Of a DNA stretch of 5,052 nt, positions 1 through 5,052 are shown in pieces; position 1 is the stretch's first letter, and each line of letters starts with the position of its first letter. The position numbers were made by a program, and so were the translations under genes. Source of the DNA: CAZDHT01 sp964505325. Lineage in GTDB: Bacteria > Planctomycetota > PUPC01. The DNA is taken from assembly GCA_964505325.1 (NCBI GenBank), contig CAZDHT010000324.1, forward strand, positions 1 through 5,052. The letters run 5' to 3'. The notes beneath the pieces were generated by a model. It saw only the letters and a list, made by a program, of their open reading frames with translations. It did not search any database and had not been told where the DNA came from.

Positions 1-1043
1 GTCCCGTCCTCTTCCACGTGCAGGCAGCCGGTGTCGTAGTTGTTGTCCGACGCCGTGACCTCGCGGAACTCCCACTCGGCGCCGTTCCAGTGCGCGGTGG
101 TCCAGCGCCGCGGGCCGTTCTTCGGGCCGGGCTCCCACCCGTTGCTGACCACGTGCAGGATGATCGGATGGCCTTCCGCGTCGAAGGTCAGGTCCTTCAT
201 GTAGGCGAGCCGGCCCTCGCTCTGGTAGTCGCGGATCAGTGCGGCGTTCTCGATCTCGGTGATGGGCGTGTCCACCGCCTCGCCGCGGGGGTTCGTCCAC
301 GTCCGGCCCATGTCGTCTGTCTCGACGTAGTACAGGTTGGTGCGATGGTTCGACGGCGCCTGCTTTGGGTCATCCTGCGCCGGATGGAAGTTGAACGCGG
401 TTGCGACCTTGTGCTCGTGGCGCCGGCTGACCTGGTAGTGGCCGAACTCGATATGGGCGAGCATTTGCGGCTCGGCCCACTCGCGGCCATCGGGGCTGGT
501 CGCCCAGAAGAGCCGGCGGTGCGTCGGCCTCGCCAGGTAGAGCGTGTGGAAGAAGAAGAAGCCCTGCCCGGGCACGTACCACGGCTGGGGATAGGAGAAG
601 TTCCGCTCGCGGATCAGCTCGAAGTCGTCGACCGAGTACGGCGCGGTGCTCTTGAAGATGTACGCCGGGCGCGAGAGGCCGTGGGCGCTGGAGAAGACCC
701 ATACGAACCCGCCCGGGTCGATGGAGATGACCGGGTTGTCGTGGGCGTCTGCGGTCTGTTTGTCGATCAACAGCGTCGGGCGCGGGACCGTGCCGGTCTT
801 GTGATCGTAGTACGAGACCATGTGCAGGAGGCGCCGCTCGTCCTTCGCCGCCTGCCCTGAGCCTGCCGAACGGGTGCCGCCGTAGCAGAAGAACGTCTTG
901 TCGGCCTCGGGGGCGTACTGGGCGAGCGGGATGTGCTTGGCGCAGTAGGTCCCCAGCCCGCCGCTGTACACGTACTTGTACTCGCCGCCCACTTCCTGAC
1001 AGGAATACCAGATGCCGCGATAGCCGTCCTCTTTGGGCATCAT
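1..1043 (-). CDS. BNR_4-like (Asp-box) beta-propeller protein, 3' end cut by window edge
   Basis: The reading frame starts at ATG 1043-1041 and stays open for 347 codons to the left edge, so the C-terminus is missing. The N-terminus has GYRGIWYSCQ (residues 7-16) and YSGGLGTYCAKH (26-37), which I recall as typical of the BNR repeat family of the BNR_4 type. Further conserved-looking blocks are LLHMVSYYDHKTG (72-84), DAHDNPVIS (99-107) and FSYPQPWY (149-156). Two Asp-box motifs are visible, SPDGREW (183-189) and TDDMGRTW (242-249), as expected in sialidase-like propeller blades. There is no signal peptide or membrane segment, so a cytoplasmic location is the simplest reading. The start overlaps the upstream TGA in ATGA, and a GAGGTG sits 8 nt upstream; a second ATG follows directly. 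Residues 58-66 (RSAGSGQAA) look like an in-frame repeat insertion. Members are often called sialidase-like, but a glycan lyase or hydrolase role is undecided; no catalytic residue was assigned. Confidence 0.88.
   Translation of the reverse strand, partial: MMPKEDGYRGIWYSCQEVGGEYKYVYSGGLGTYCAKHIPLAQYAPEADKTFFCYGGTRSAGSGQAAKDERRLLHMVSYYDHKTGTVPRPTLLIDKQTADAHDNPVISIDPGGFVWVFSSAHGLSRPAYIFKSTAPYSVDDFELIRERNFSYPQPWYVPGQGFFFFHTLYLARPTHRRLFWATSPDGREWAEPQMLAHIEFGHYQVSRRHEHKVATAFNFHPAQDDPKQAPSNHRTNLYYVETDDMGRTWTNPRGEAVDTPITEIENAALIRDYQSEGRLAYMKDLTFDAEGHPIILHVVSNGWEPGPKNGPRRWTTAHWNGAEWEFREVTASDNNYDTGCLHVEEDG
846..875. repeat. short GC-rich dispersed-type repeat inserted in frame in the BNR gene
   Basis: Bases 855-874 read CCCTGAGCCTGCCGAACGGG on the plus strand. 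This closely resembles a short element (CCTGAGC-TGTCGAAGG type) that I recall recurring in many environmental bacterial genomes, both between and inside genes. Here it lies in the BNR gene and, with flanking bases, encodes the nine residues RSAGSGQAA between FFCYGGT and KDERRLLHMVSYYDH. The flanking residues would join smoothly without it, and the added 27 nt keep the frame. Only one copy is in this window, so its repeat status rests on recall. Confidence 0.5.
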
Positions 1044-2359
1044 GAGATATGCACCTCGCTATTGACGTGTCTTGGCCGCAGCCGCCTGACCAGCCGCTTC
1101 ACCCGCCAGAGGCTCAGGCCGACGATGACCATCAGAACGATCAGCACAAGCAGCGGCCCGGTCGGAAAGGACGCCGCGTCCCGGAACTCGACCTGCGGGA
1201 GCGGCCCATACCAGCGCCGCGCGGTCATTCCGTGCAGCAGGATCGCCTCGCCCAGGAGCGGGGACAACCAGTACTTGCGCTCGGCGCCCAACGGCCTGGG
1301 CATGCCGAACGTCGCCCCGGTGCGCAGGATGGCCGCGTAGGCGCGCCGGTCGCCGAACAGGCGCGCCGGGCCGACCCCGATGCCGCTCGCCGCCAGGCCG
1401 ATGCCGAAGACGATGGGCCCACTGTCGACGTCCGACCTCCCGTCATAGCCCGGCGGCCATTCGCGGAAGCCGCCGAACCCCATCGTGCCCCGGAAGTACA
1501 GCGCACGGTAGCGCAGATACAGCTCCGCCGCGTGTTCCGGCGCGAACTGCGCGAGATACAGGCAGGTCCAACTCAGCGCGCACCCGCGTGGAATCCTGCT
1601 GTCAGGGAAGCTGGGGGTGATGGATGAGCGATGCAGCCCGGTCTCGGGATGGGCGGCCTCGGCACTCATGTAACGGAGCCATCCCGGGATCAGCTCGCGC
1701 GAACGGGCGGTGCCGTGGCACATATCGTACACGTACAGCGAGGCCAGGGTGACCGCCTGGTCGGCGGGGAACTTGGGCGAGTCGGGGTATGAGCGCGCGT
1801 GGTAATCGCCGTCCGCCAGGGACTGTGCGGCGAGATGGCGGGAGATGCGGCCGTGAATCCGGTCATAGCGGGTGTCTCCTACGATGTGCCGCCGGCAGCC
1901 CAGGATCAGGTTGAGATGGCTGAGGTACAGGTTATGGTCGCCGAGGTCGTTGACGTCCTCCGGGCTGCGGCCATAGGGAGAGACCGCGGCAGAGAGCGCC
2001 CGGCGCACGACCTCGTCCAGGAGCGCCGCCACCTCGTCCTTCCGCGCCGGGTCCGCCAGCGCCACGTTCGTCAGCCCGCACGCGGCGTGCGACAGCAGGA
2101 TGACCGAGAACTGCGGGACGAGCACCTGCCACCGGCCGTACCCGCTGAACGGCTGCTCCAGGTGCCGCTTCATGTAGCGATAATGGCCGAGCGCCCGGCG
2201 CGGCAGCGGCTCGCCCAGGTCGGCTGCGTAGTCCGCGGTCACGGCCTCGAACAGCCCCGGCGTGGGGCCGGCCAGGATGGCCAGGGTGATGACGGCGTAC
2301 ACGGTGATGCCGATCCACGCGCGCCGCCGTCGCACTGGCGTGTCAGGCGTCTTCGACAC
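1040..2359 (-). CDS. membrane-anchored protein of unknown function (two terminal TM segments around a globular domain)
   Basis: The protein has 439 residues if read from GTG 2359-2357. That start has GGGAGG 6 nt upstream and overlaps the beta-helix gene by only 17 nt. The next upstream start, at 2539, would overlap it by about 200 nt and adds a Ser/Arg/Ala-rich stretch typical of an out-of-frame shadow. A hydrophobic segment at about 15-32 (WIGITVYAVITLAIL) follows RRRR. A second lies at about 401-418 (LLVLIVLMVIVGLSLW), followed by RVKRLVRRLRPR. By the positive-inside rule both ends are cytoplasmic, so the roughly 365-residue middle faces outward. That middle is rich in helices and aromatics, with blocks DLGDHNLYLSHLN (138-150), YPDSPKFPADQ (191-201), RGCALSW (258-264) and DVDSGPIVFGIG (310-321). 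It could be an (alpha/alpha)-barrel of the kind seen in heparinase- or linalool-dehydratase-like proteins, but I do not recognise the family firmly. The coding assignment is solid; the function is unknown. Confidence 0.85.
   Translation of the reverse strand: MSKTPDTPVRRRRAWIGITVYAVITLAILAGPTPGLFEAVTADYAADLGEPLPRRALGHYRYMKRHLEQPFSGYGRWQVLVPQFSVILLSHAACGLTNVALADPARKDEVAALLDEVVRRALSAAVSPYGRSPEDVNDLGDHNLYLSHLNLILGCRRHIVGDTRYDRIHGRISRHLAAQSLADGDYHARSYPDSPKFPADQAVTLASLYVYDMCHGTARSRELIPGWLRYMSAEAAHPETGLHRSSITPSFPDSRIPRGCALSWTCLYLAQFAPEHAAELYLRYRALYFRGTMGFGGFREWPPGYDGRSDVDSGPIVFGIGLAASGIGVGPARLFGDRRAYAAILRTGATFGMPRPLGAERKYWLSPLLGEAILLHGMTARRWYGPLPQVEFRDAASFPTGPLLVLIVLMVIVGLSLWRVKRLVRRLRPRHVNSEVHIS
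1052..1057 (-). promoter_or_regulatory. ribosome binding site of the BNR gene
   Basis: GAGGTG on the minus strand lies 8 nt before ATG 1043-1041 and 11 nt before the adjacent second ATG at 1040-1038. The spacing favours the first ATG. The site lies inside the last codons of the upstream membrane protein gene, which suits translational coupling. Confidence 0.6.
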
Positions 2360-3614
2360 CGAAGTCCTCCCACGCCGCAAGTTGGGGGATGTTGAGATGG
2401 CGGGCGCCGTCGAGCGGCAGCCCCGCCGGGCCGATGGCGTCGGTGAAGGCGATGCCGTCCGGCTCGCCGGCCACGTCGCCCGGCTCCTGGGGACGGCCAG
2501 CCACCGTGTTGCCCTCGATGCAGACCTGCTCGCATCCATCGCCTACGCCGAACGCCGCGCCCTTGCCCGGCTGAACCGTGTTGCCGAGGAGGTGCACGCC
2601 GCGCACGCCGTCGCAGATGGCGATCTCGTGCTCGGCCTCGCCGGCGCAGTTGGGGCCGACCGTGTTGCCCTCGACGCGGACACGGTCGCCGCCCTGGCGG
2701 GTGAAGCCGCGGAACTGAATCCCCGGGCCGCCGTTCCCGCTTATGGTGTTGCCGCTGACGATGTGGTCGGTGTCGCGCGTGCCGATGGAGATGCCGGCCT
2801 CGGCGTTGTCGGCGATCGTGTTGTCGCAGCAGATCGAGTGCGTGGTGCGGAGGCAGTAGTAGATGCCGCAGCCGCCGTTGTCGTGCACGCGGTTCCGCCG
2901 CATCACGTAGCGGACGGTGCCGCTCCCGGGGTGCAGGCCGCCGCCGGTGTTGTGGTGCACGTGGCAGTCCTCGACCAGGACGTCGGTGCACTGCTGGAAG
3001 CTGATCCCGTCGCGGCGGTAGTTCATCACCTCGACGCCGCGGACGGTGAGCCGGTGCGAGCGGATGGCGAACACCCCGCCCCCGCGGCAACCGTTCAGCG
3101 TGAACGTCTCCTCGTCCTGGTTCCCGTCGACCGCGACACCCTCGATGGCCGCGTCGCTCACCCCCGCCGCCTCGACGATAGGGTAGACGCTCACCGCGAT
3201 GGCGTTCTGGCCTGGCGAGCAGTCGTGGTTGAGCATCCGGTCGATGAACAGGCGGTCGCCCTCCTTGCCGATGATGCTGGCGACGGTGGTGTAGAAGCCG
3301 CGGCCGCCGTCGTCGAGGACGTGCACGCCCATCCCCACGCGGAACTTGTCCGGCTCGTCGACGGTGATCTCGTAGTGGCCGTAACCCAGGTGGTCGGGGA
3401 TGGTGCTCGACACGCTGGGCACCTTGCGCAGGACGACGCCCGCCTCGCCGACCACGCGGACGCCGCTGCGGAGTTGGAGCGCGTCGTGCATCGCGTACAC
3501 GCCGGCAGGGACTTCGACCACCCCGCCGCCTGCCGCCGCGACCTCGTCCACGACTTGCTGAATCGTCGCATTGGTCGGCGCATCGTCCACCGTCACACGT
3601 TTCGTTGTCGGCAT
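2343..3614 (-). CDS. right-handed parallel beta-helix (pectate-lyase-superfamily) protein
   Basis: This 423-residue protein starts at ATG 3614-3612, with AGAGGG 7 nt upstream. Residues 17-64 hold the N-terminal cap and first coil (TIQQVVDEVAAAGGGVVEVPAGVY, then GVRVVGEAGVVLRK), the usual opening of pectate-lyase-like proteins. Residues 73-145 form an insert with GMGVHVLDDGGRGFYTT. From about 150 to 372 short coils repeat every 20-25 residues, with Asn-ladder motifs: VEDCHVHHNTGGGLHPGSG, MRRNRVHDNGGCGIYYC, CCDNTIADNAEAGISI, VSGNTISGNGGPGIQF, VEGNTV, LLGNTV and IEGNTV. This is a parallel beta-helix (PbH1 repeats). Such proteins are polysaccharide lyases, glycosidases, epimerases or non-catalytic glycan binders; no lyase active site could be assigned. 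There is no signal peptide, and 12 cysteines are scattered through the coils, which fits a reducing, cytoplasmic location. The C-terminus (390-423) may be a cap. The stop overlaps the next gene's start. Confidence 0.9.
   Translation of the reverse strand: MPTTKRVTVDDAPTNATIQQVVDEVAAAGGGVVEVPAGVYAMHDALQLRSGVRVVGEAGVVLRKVPSVSSTIPDHLGYGHYEITVDEPDKFRVGMGVHVLDDGGRGFYTTVASIIGKEGDRLFIDRMLNHDCSPGQNAIAVSVYPIVEAAGVSDAAIEGVAVDGNQDEETFTLNGCRGGGVFAIRSHRLTVRGVEVMNYRRDGISFQQCTDVLVEDCHVHHNTGGGLHPGSGTVRYVMRRNRVHDNGGCGIYYCLRTTHSICCDNTIADNAEAGISIGTRDTDHIVSGNTISGNGGPGIQFRGFTRQGGDRVRVEGNTVGPNCAGEAEHEIAICDGVRGVHLLGNTVQPGKGAAFGVGDGCEQVCIEGNTVAGRPQEPGDVAGEPDGIAFTDAIGPAGLPLDGARHLNIPQLAAWEDFGVEDA
2366..2371 (-). promoter_or_regulatory. 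ribosome binding site that fixes the GTG start of the membrane protein
   Basis: GGGAGG on the minus strand stands 6 nt before GTG 2359-2357, inside the last codons of the beta-helix gene. It is the best Shine-Dalgarno match near this junction and decides the start over the longer upstream reading. Its position suggests that ribosomes finishing the beta-helix gene at 2343 can reinitiate here. Confidence 0.7.
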
Positions 3615-3621
3615 TGGGTTG

Positions 3622-3627
3622 CCCTCT
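3622..3627 (-). promoter_or_regulatory. ribosome binding site of the beta-helix gene
   Basis: AGAGGG on the minus strand lies 7 nt before ATG 3614-3612. It supports this ATG as the start, and the residues just after it fit the normal beginning of a beta-helix protein without signal peptide. No convincing -10/-35 promoter pair was seen in the 158-nt gap upstream. Confidence 0.55.
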
Positions 3628-3700
3628 GGGAAGTTGGTTTTCGTGAGCCGAAGGACTCAGAGGCTGCTTCAGGACCCATGGCGACAGGTTCCCGCTTCTG

Positions 3701-3752
3701 GTGGGGCAGGCATTCCTGCCTGCCAGCGGGCAGACAAGAATGTCTGCCCCAC
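3701..3752. repeat. intergenic REP/BIME-like double hairpin
   Basis: Arms 3701-3724 and 3729-3752 are inverted copies matching at 21 of 24 positions around a 4-nt loop (AGCG). The ends read GTGGGGCAG and CTGCCCCAC. Each arm is itself a perfect 8-bp hairpin: GGCAGGCA/TGCCTGCC with loop TTCC (3705-3724) and GGCAGACA/TGTCTGCC with loop AGAA (3729-3748). The unit can fold as one long stem or as two small ones. It lies in the 3615-3772 gap, 21 nt past the nagA-like stop. There is no T-tract, so it is not a standard intrinsic terminator. It resembles repeats starting GTGGGGCAGGCATTC that I recall as dispersed in planctomycete-like genomes, and it may shield mRNA 3' ends or attenuate readthrough. 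Nothing else recognisable was seen in this gap. Confidence 0.85.
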
Positions 3753-3772
3753 CGTTCTGGAACGGCCTCCTA

Positions 3773-5052
3773 CTATCCGAGTTCGACTGGTCGCCCGCGC
3801 ACGAACAGCTTGTCGACGCCGAAGCGGTAGTCGCCCGGGCCGCCGTCGAGGGTGCCGAGGACGATGTCGGCCCATTTGCCCGGCTCGAGCGCCCCGGTGG
3901 CCTGGTCGGGGTCGTCGTACAGGCCGATCATTCTCGCGGGGTTGGCGGAGCACATCCTCGACGCGGCGGACAGAGCGTCTTCGAGCGGCACGGCCTCGTG
4001 CACGCGGTTCCATACGCCGGGCATCTCGCGCGTCAAGTACGAGAGCAGGTTGCTGAACCCGGCATCCATCGTCAGGCAGCTCCCGAACAGGGTGTTCTTC
4101 TTGTTGAGGACTCGGACGTGGCTGCCGTCCGGCGCGACCTCACCGTCAAGTTCGCCGCAACGGAACGTTCGGACCTCGGTGCCGGTGCAGAACACCTGGT
4201 CGGTTACGGCGATGATCTTGTCGCGGCCCTTGCGGGCGATGATGTCGCGCATGTAGGCGGGGTTGACGTGATAGCCGTCGCAGATAAGCTCCGCGTAGAC
4301 CTCGTCGAGCTGGAGGGTGGCCTCGATGACGCCGCCGCCGTCGAACGGCTTATACGATCCGCCGGTCGGGCCGTTGGTGAAGTGAATCACATATCGCAGC
4401 CCGCGCCGGACGGCCTCTCTGAACTGATCGGCGGTCGCGTCGGTGTGGCCGGCGCCGGGCACGACGCCTGTCCCGCACAAGTATTCGATGAGTTCGCAGG
4501 CCCGCTCGCCGAAATCGGGAACGACGTTCGCCAGCTGGATGACGCCCGACTCGTTGAGCGCGTCGAACGTCGAGCGCGCCGGCTCGAACGCGAACCGGTC
4601 GTCCAGGCCGCCGGCCATCTCCGGCGCGTAGAACGTGCCCTCGAGCAGCGCGCCCTTGACGAGCGGCCCTTCGACGCCGTTCGTGTCGCCCGCCATGTAG
4701 TCGGCCAGGTGCCTGAACGCGCGGCGGAGCTGATCCTTCGGTGCGGCGCCGGTCGCCATGTAGAAGTTGGAGACGCCCTCGCGGCCTTTCAGTCGCACGT
4801 ACCGCGGAATCCCCTGCCGGATGCTCTCGTCGCTCGTGTCGAATTCGCCCGTCTCCGGATCGAACACCCCGTCGGCCAGTTCGAAGAGGCCCGCGCCGTG
4901 GCAGTGGATGTCGATGAAGCCCGGCAGCGCATAGCATCCGCGGCCGTCGACCTCGGCGAGGCCGGGCGCATCGGCGCCGACCGACACGATCCTGCCAGCC
5001 TCGACCACGATCGCGGCGCCCTCGACCAGTCCGCCCGGCGTGCAGGCCGTGA
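3773..5052 (-). CDS. nagA: NagA-like N-acetylglucosamine-6-phosphate deacetylase, 5' end cut by window edge
   Basis: This amidohydrolase would remove acetate from N-acetyl-amino-sugar 6-phosphates in the cytoplasm, feeding amino-sugar catabolism or cell-wall recycling. The frame is open to the right edge. An internal GTG at 5008 could be taken for the start, but the 14 codons upstream (TACTPGGLVEGAAI) continue into VVEAGRIVSVG as the usual N-terminal beta-strands, so the real start lies outside. Counting from 5008 as residue 1, the metal and active-site motifs are PGFIDIHCHG (HxH 35/37), LLEGTF (Glu123), GAGHTDAT (His188), VIHFTNG (His209), CDGYHVNP (His247) and VTDQ (Asp270, the expected catalytic Asp). 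GSCLTMDAGFSNLL (309-322), SANPARMIGL (354-363) and GALEPGKWADIVL (372-384) complete the family pattern. Unusual points are LEGTF where LEGPF is usual and a long stretch after HxH (about 39-77, with FDPETGEFDTSDES). The exact sugar is uncertain; related amidohydrolases are the alternative. The stop is TAG at 3775-3773. Confidence 0.85.
   Translation of the reverse strand, partial: TACTPGGLVEGAAIVVEAGRIVSVGADAPGLAEVDGRGCYALPGFIDIHCHGAGLFELADGVFDPETGEFDTSDESIRQGIPRYVRLKGREGVSNFYMATGAAPKDQLRRAFRHLADYMAGDTNGVEGPLVKGALLEGTFYAPEMAGGLDDRFAFEPARSTFDALNESGVIQLANVVPDFGERACELIEYLCGTGVVPGAGHTDATADQFREAVRRGLRYVIHFTNGPTGGSYKPFDGGGVIEATLQLDEVYAELICDGYHVNPAYMRDIIARKGRDKIIAVTDQVFCTGTEVRTFRCGELDGEVAPDGSHVRVLNKKNTLFGSCLTMDAGFSNLLSYLTREMPGVWNRVHEAVPLEDALSAASRMCSANPARMIGLYDDPDQATGALEPGKWADIVLGTLDGGPGDYRFGVDKLFVRGRPVELG

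Noticed and set aside
18..860. Plus-strand open frame of 280 codons opposite the BNR gene
   Set aside because: Low-complexity Val/Arg/Leu-rich translation without recognisable domains. The minus-strand frame has Asp-boxes and BNR_4-like motifs.
2360..2539. N-terminal extension of the membrane protein to a start at 2539
   Set aside because: It would overlap the beta-helix coding region by about 200 nt, its residues are Ser/Arg/Ala-rich shadow sequence, and the GTG at 2359 has a strong, well-spaced ribosome binding site.
3640..3660. Small hairpin around TGAGTCC-TTC-GGCTCA upstream of the beta-helix gene
   Set aside because: The stem is short and has a bulged base. It could arise by chance, and no regulatory family matches it.
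3701..3752. Intrinsic terminator of the nagA-like gene
   Set aside because: The stem is strong, but no T-run follows on the minus strand and the unit has the internal symmetry of a dispersed repeat. A role in termination is possible but not shown.
2262..3830. Plus-strand open frame of 522 codons opposite the beta-helix gene
   Set aside because: It is a Val/Ala/Asp-rich shadow produced by GC-biased third positions. It overlaps a well-supported beta-helix gene and reads through the intergenic hairpin (GRHSCLPAGRQECLP).
3571..4056. Plus-strand open frame of 161 codons, and the minus-strand frame at 3669-4013, across the intergenic gap
   Set aside because: Both run through the palindromic repeat and the end of the nagA-like gene in the wrong frame, with Arg-rich composition. 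They are shadows.
1..5052. CRISPR, tRNA, phage, toxin-antitoxin or other defence system
   Set aside because: No direct-repeat array, cloverleaf, integrase, transposase or defence-protein motif was found in either strand.

Overview
The window is a GC-rich stretch in which every supportable gene lies on the minus strand, so transcription runs from high to low coordinates. It carries four co-oriented genes. They are a divergent NagA-type N-acetyl-amino-sugar-6-phosphate deacetylase (cut by the right edge), a right-handed parallel beta-helix protein, a membrane-anchored protein of unknown function, and a BNR/Asp-box beta-propeller protein (cut by the left edge). No tRNA, rRNA, CRISPR array, transposase or phage gene is visible.

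Layout in transcription order: the nagA-like gene ends at 3773. A 158-nt gap (3615-3772) follows, holding a large hairpin of two self-complementary half-sites (3701-3752) that looks like a REP/BIME-type repeat. The beta-helix gene (3614-2343) comes next. Its last 17 nt overlap the GTG start of the membrane protein gene (2359-1040), whose TGA overlaps the ATG of the BNR gene (1043 to beyond 1) in an ATGA junction. The last three genes are therefore packed as one translationally coupled operon. The nagA-like gene may be in the same transcript, but the gap and hairpin leave room for separate regulation or mRNA processing.

Functionally the window reads as a piece of a glycan-use locus: two carbohydrate-active scaffolds (beta-helix and beta-propeller), a membrane-tethered protein that may act outside the cytoplasm, and a cytosolic deacetylase of amino-sugar phosphates. 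Neither the beta-helix nor the propeller protein shows a signal peptide, so extracellular polysaccharide attack by them is not supported by the sequence. The actual substrate is not determinable.

Host: high GC, BNR_4-like and beta-helix proteins, and two kinds of short dispersed palindromic repeat suggest a Planctomycetota-, Armatimonadota- or Verrucomicrobiota-like environmental bacterium. This is an inference from general character, not from a marker gene. One repeat lies inside the BNR coding sequence and appears to have added about nine residues in frame.
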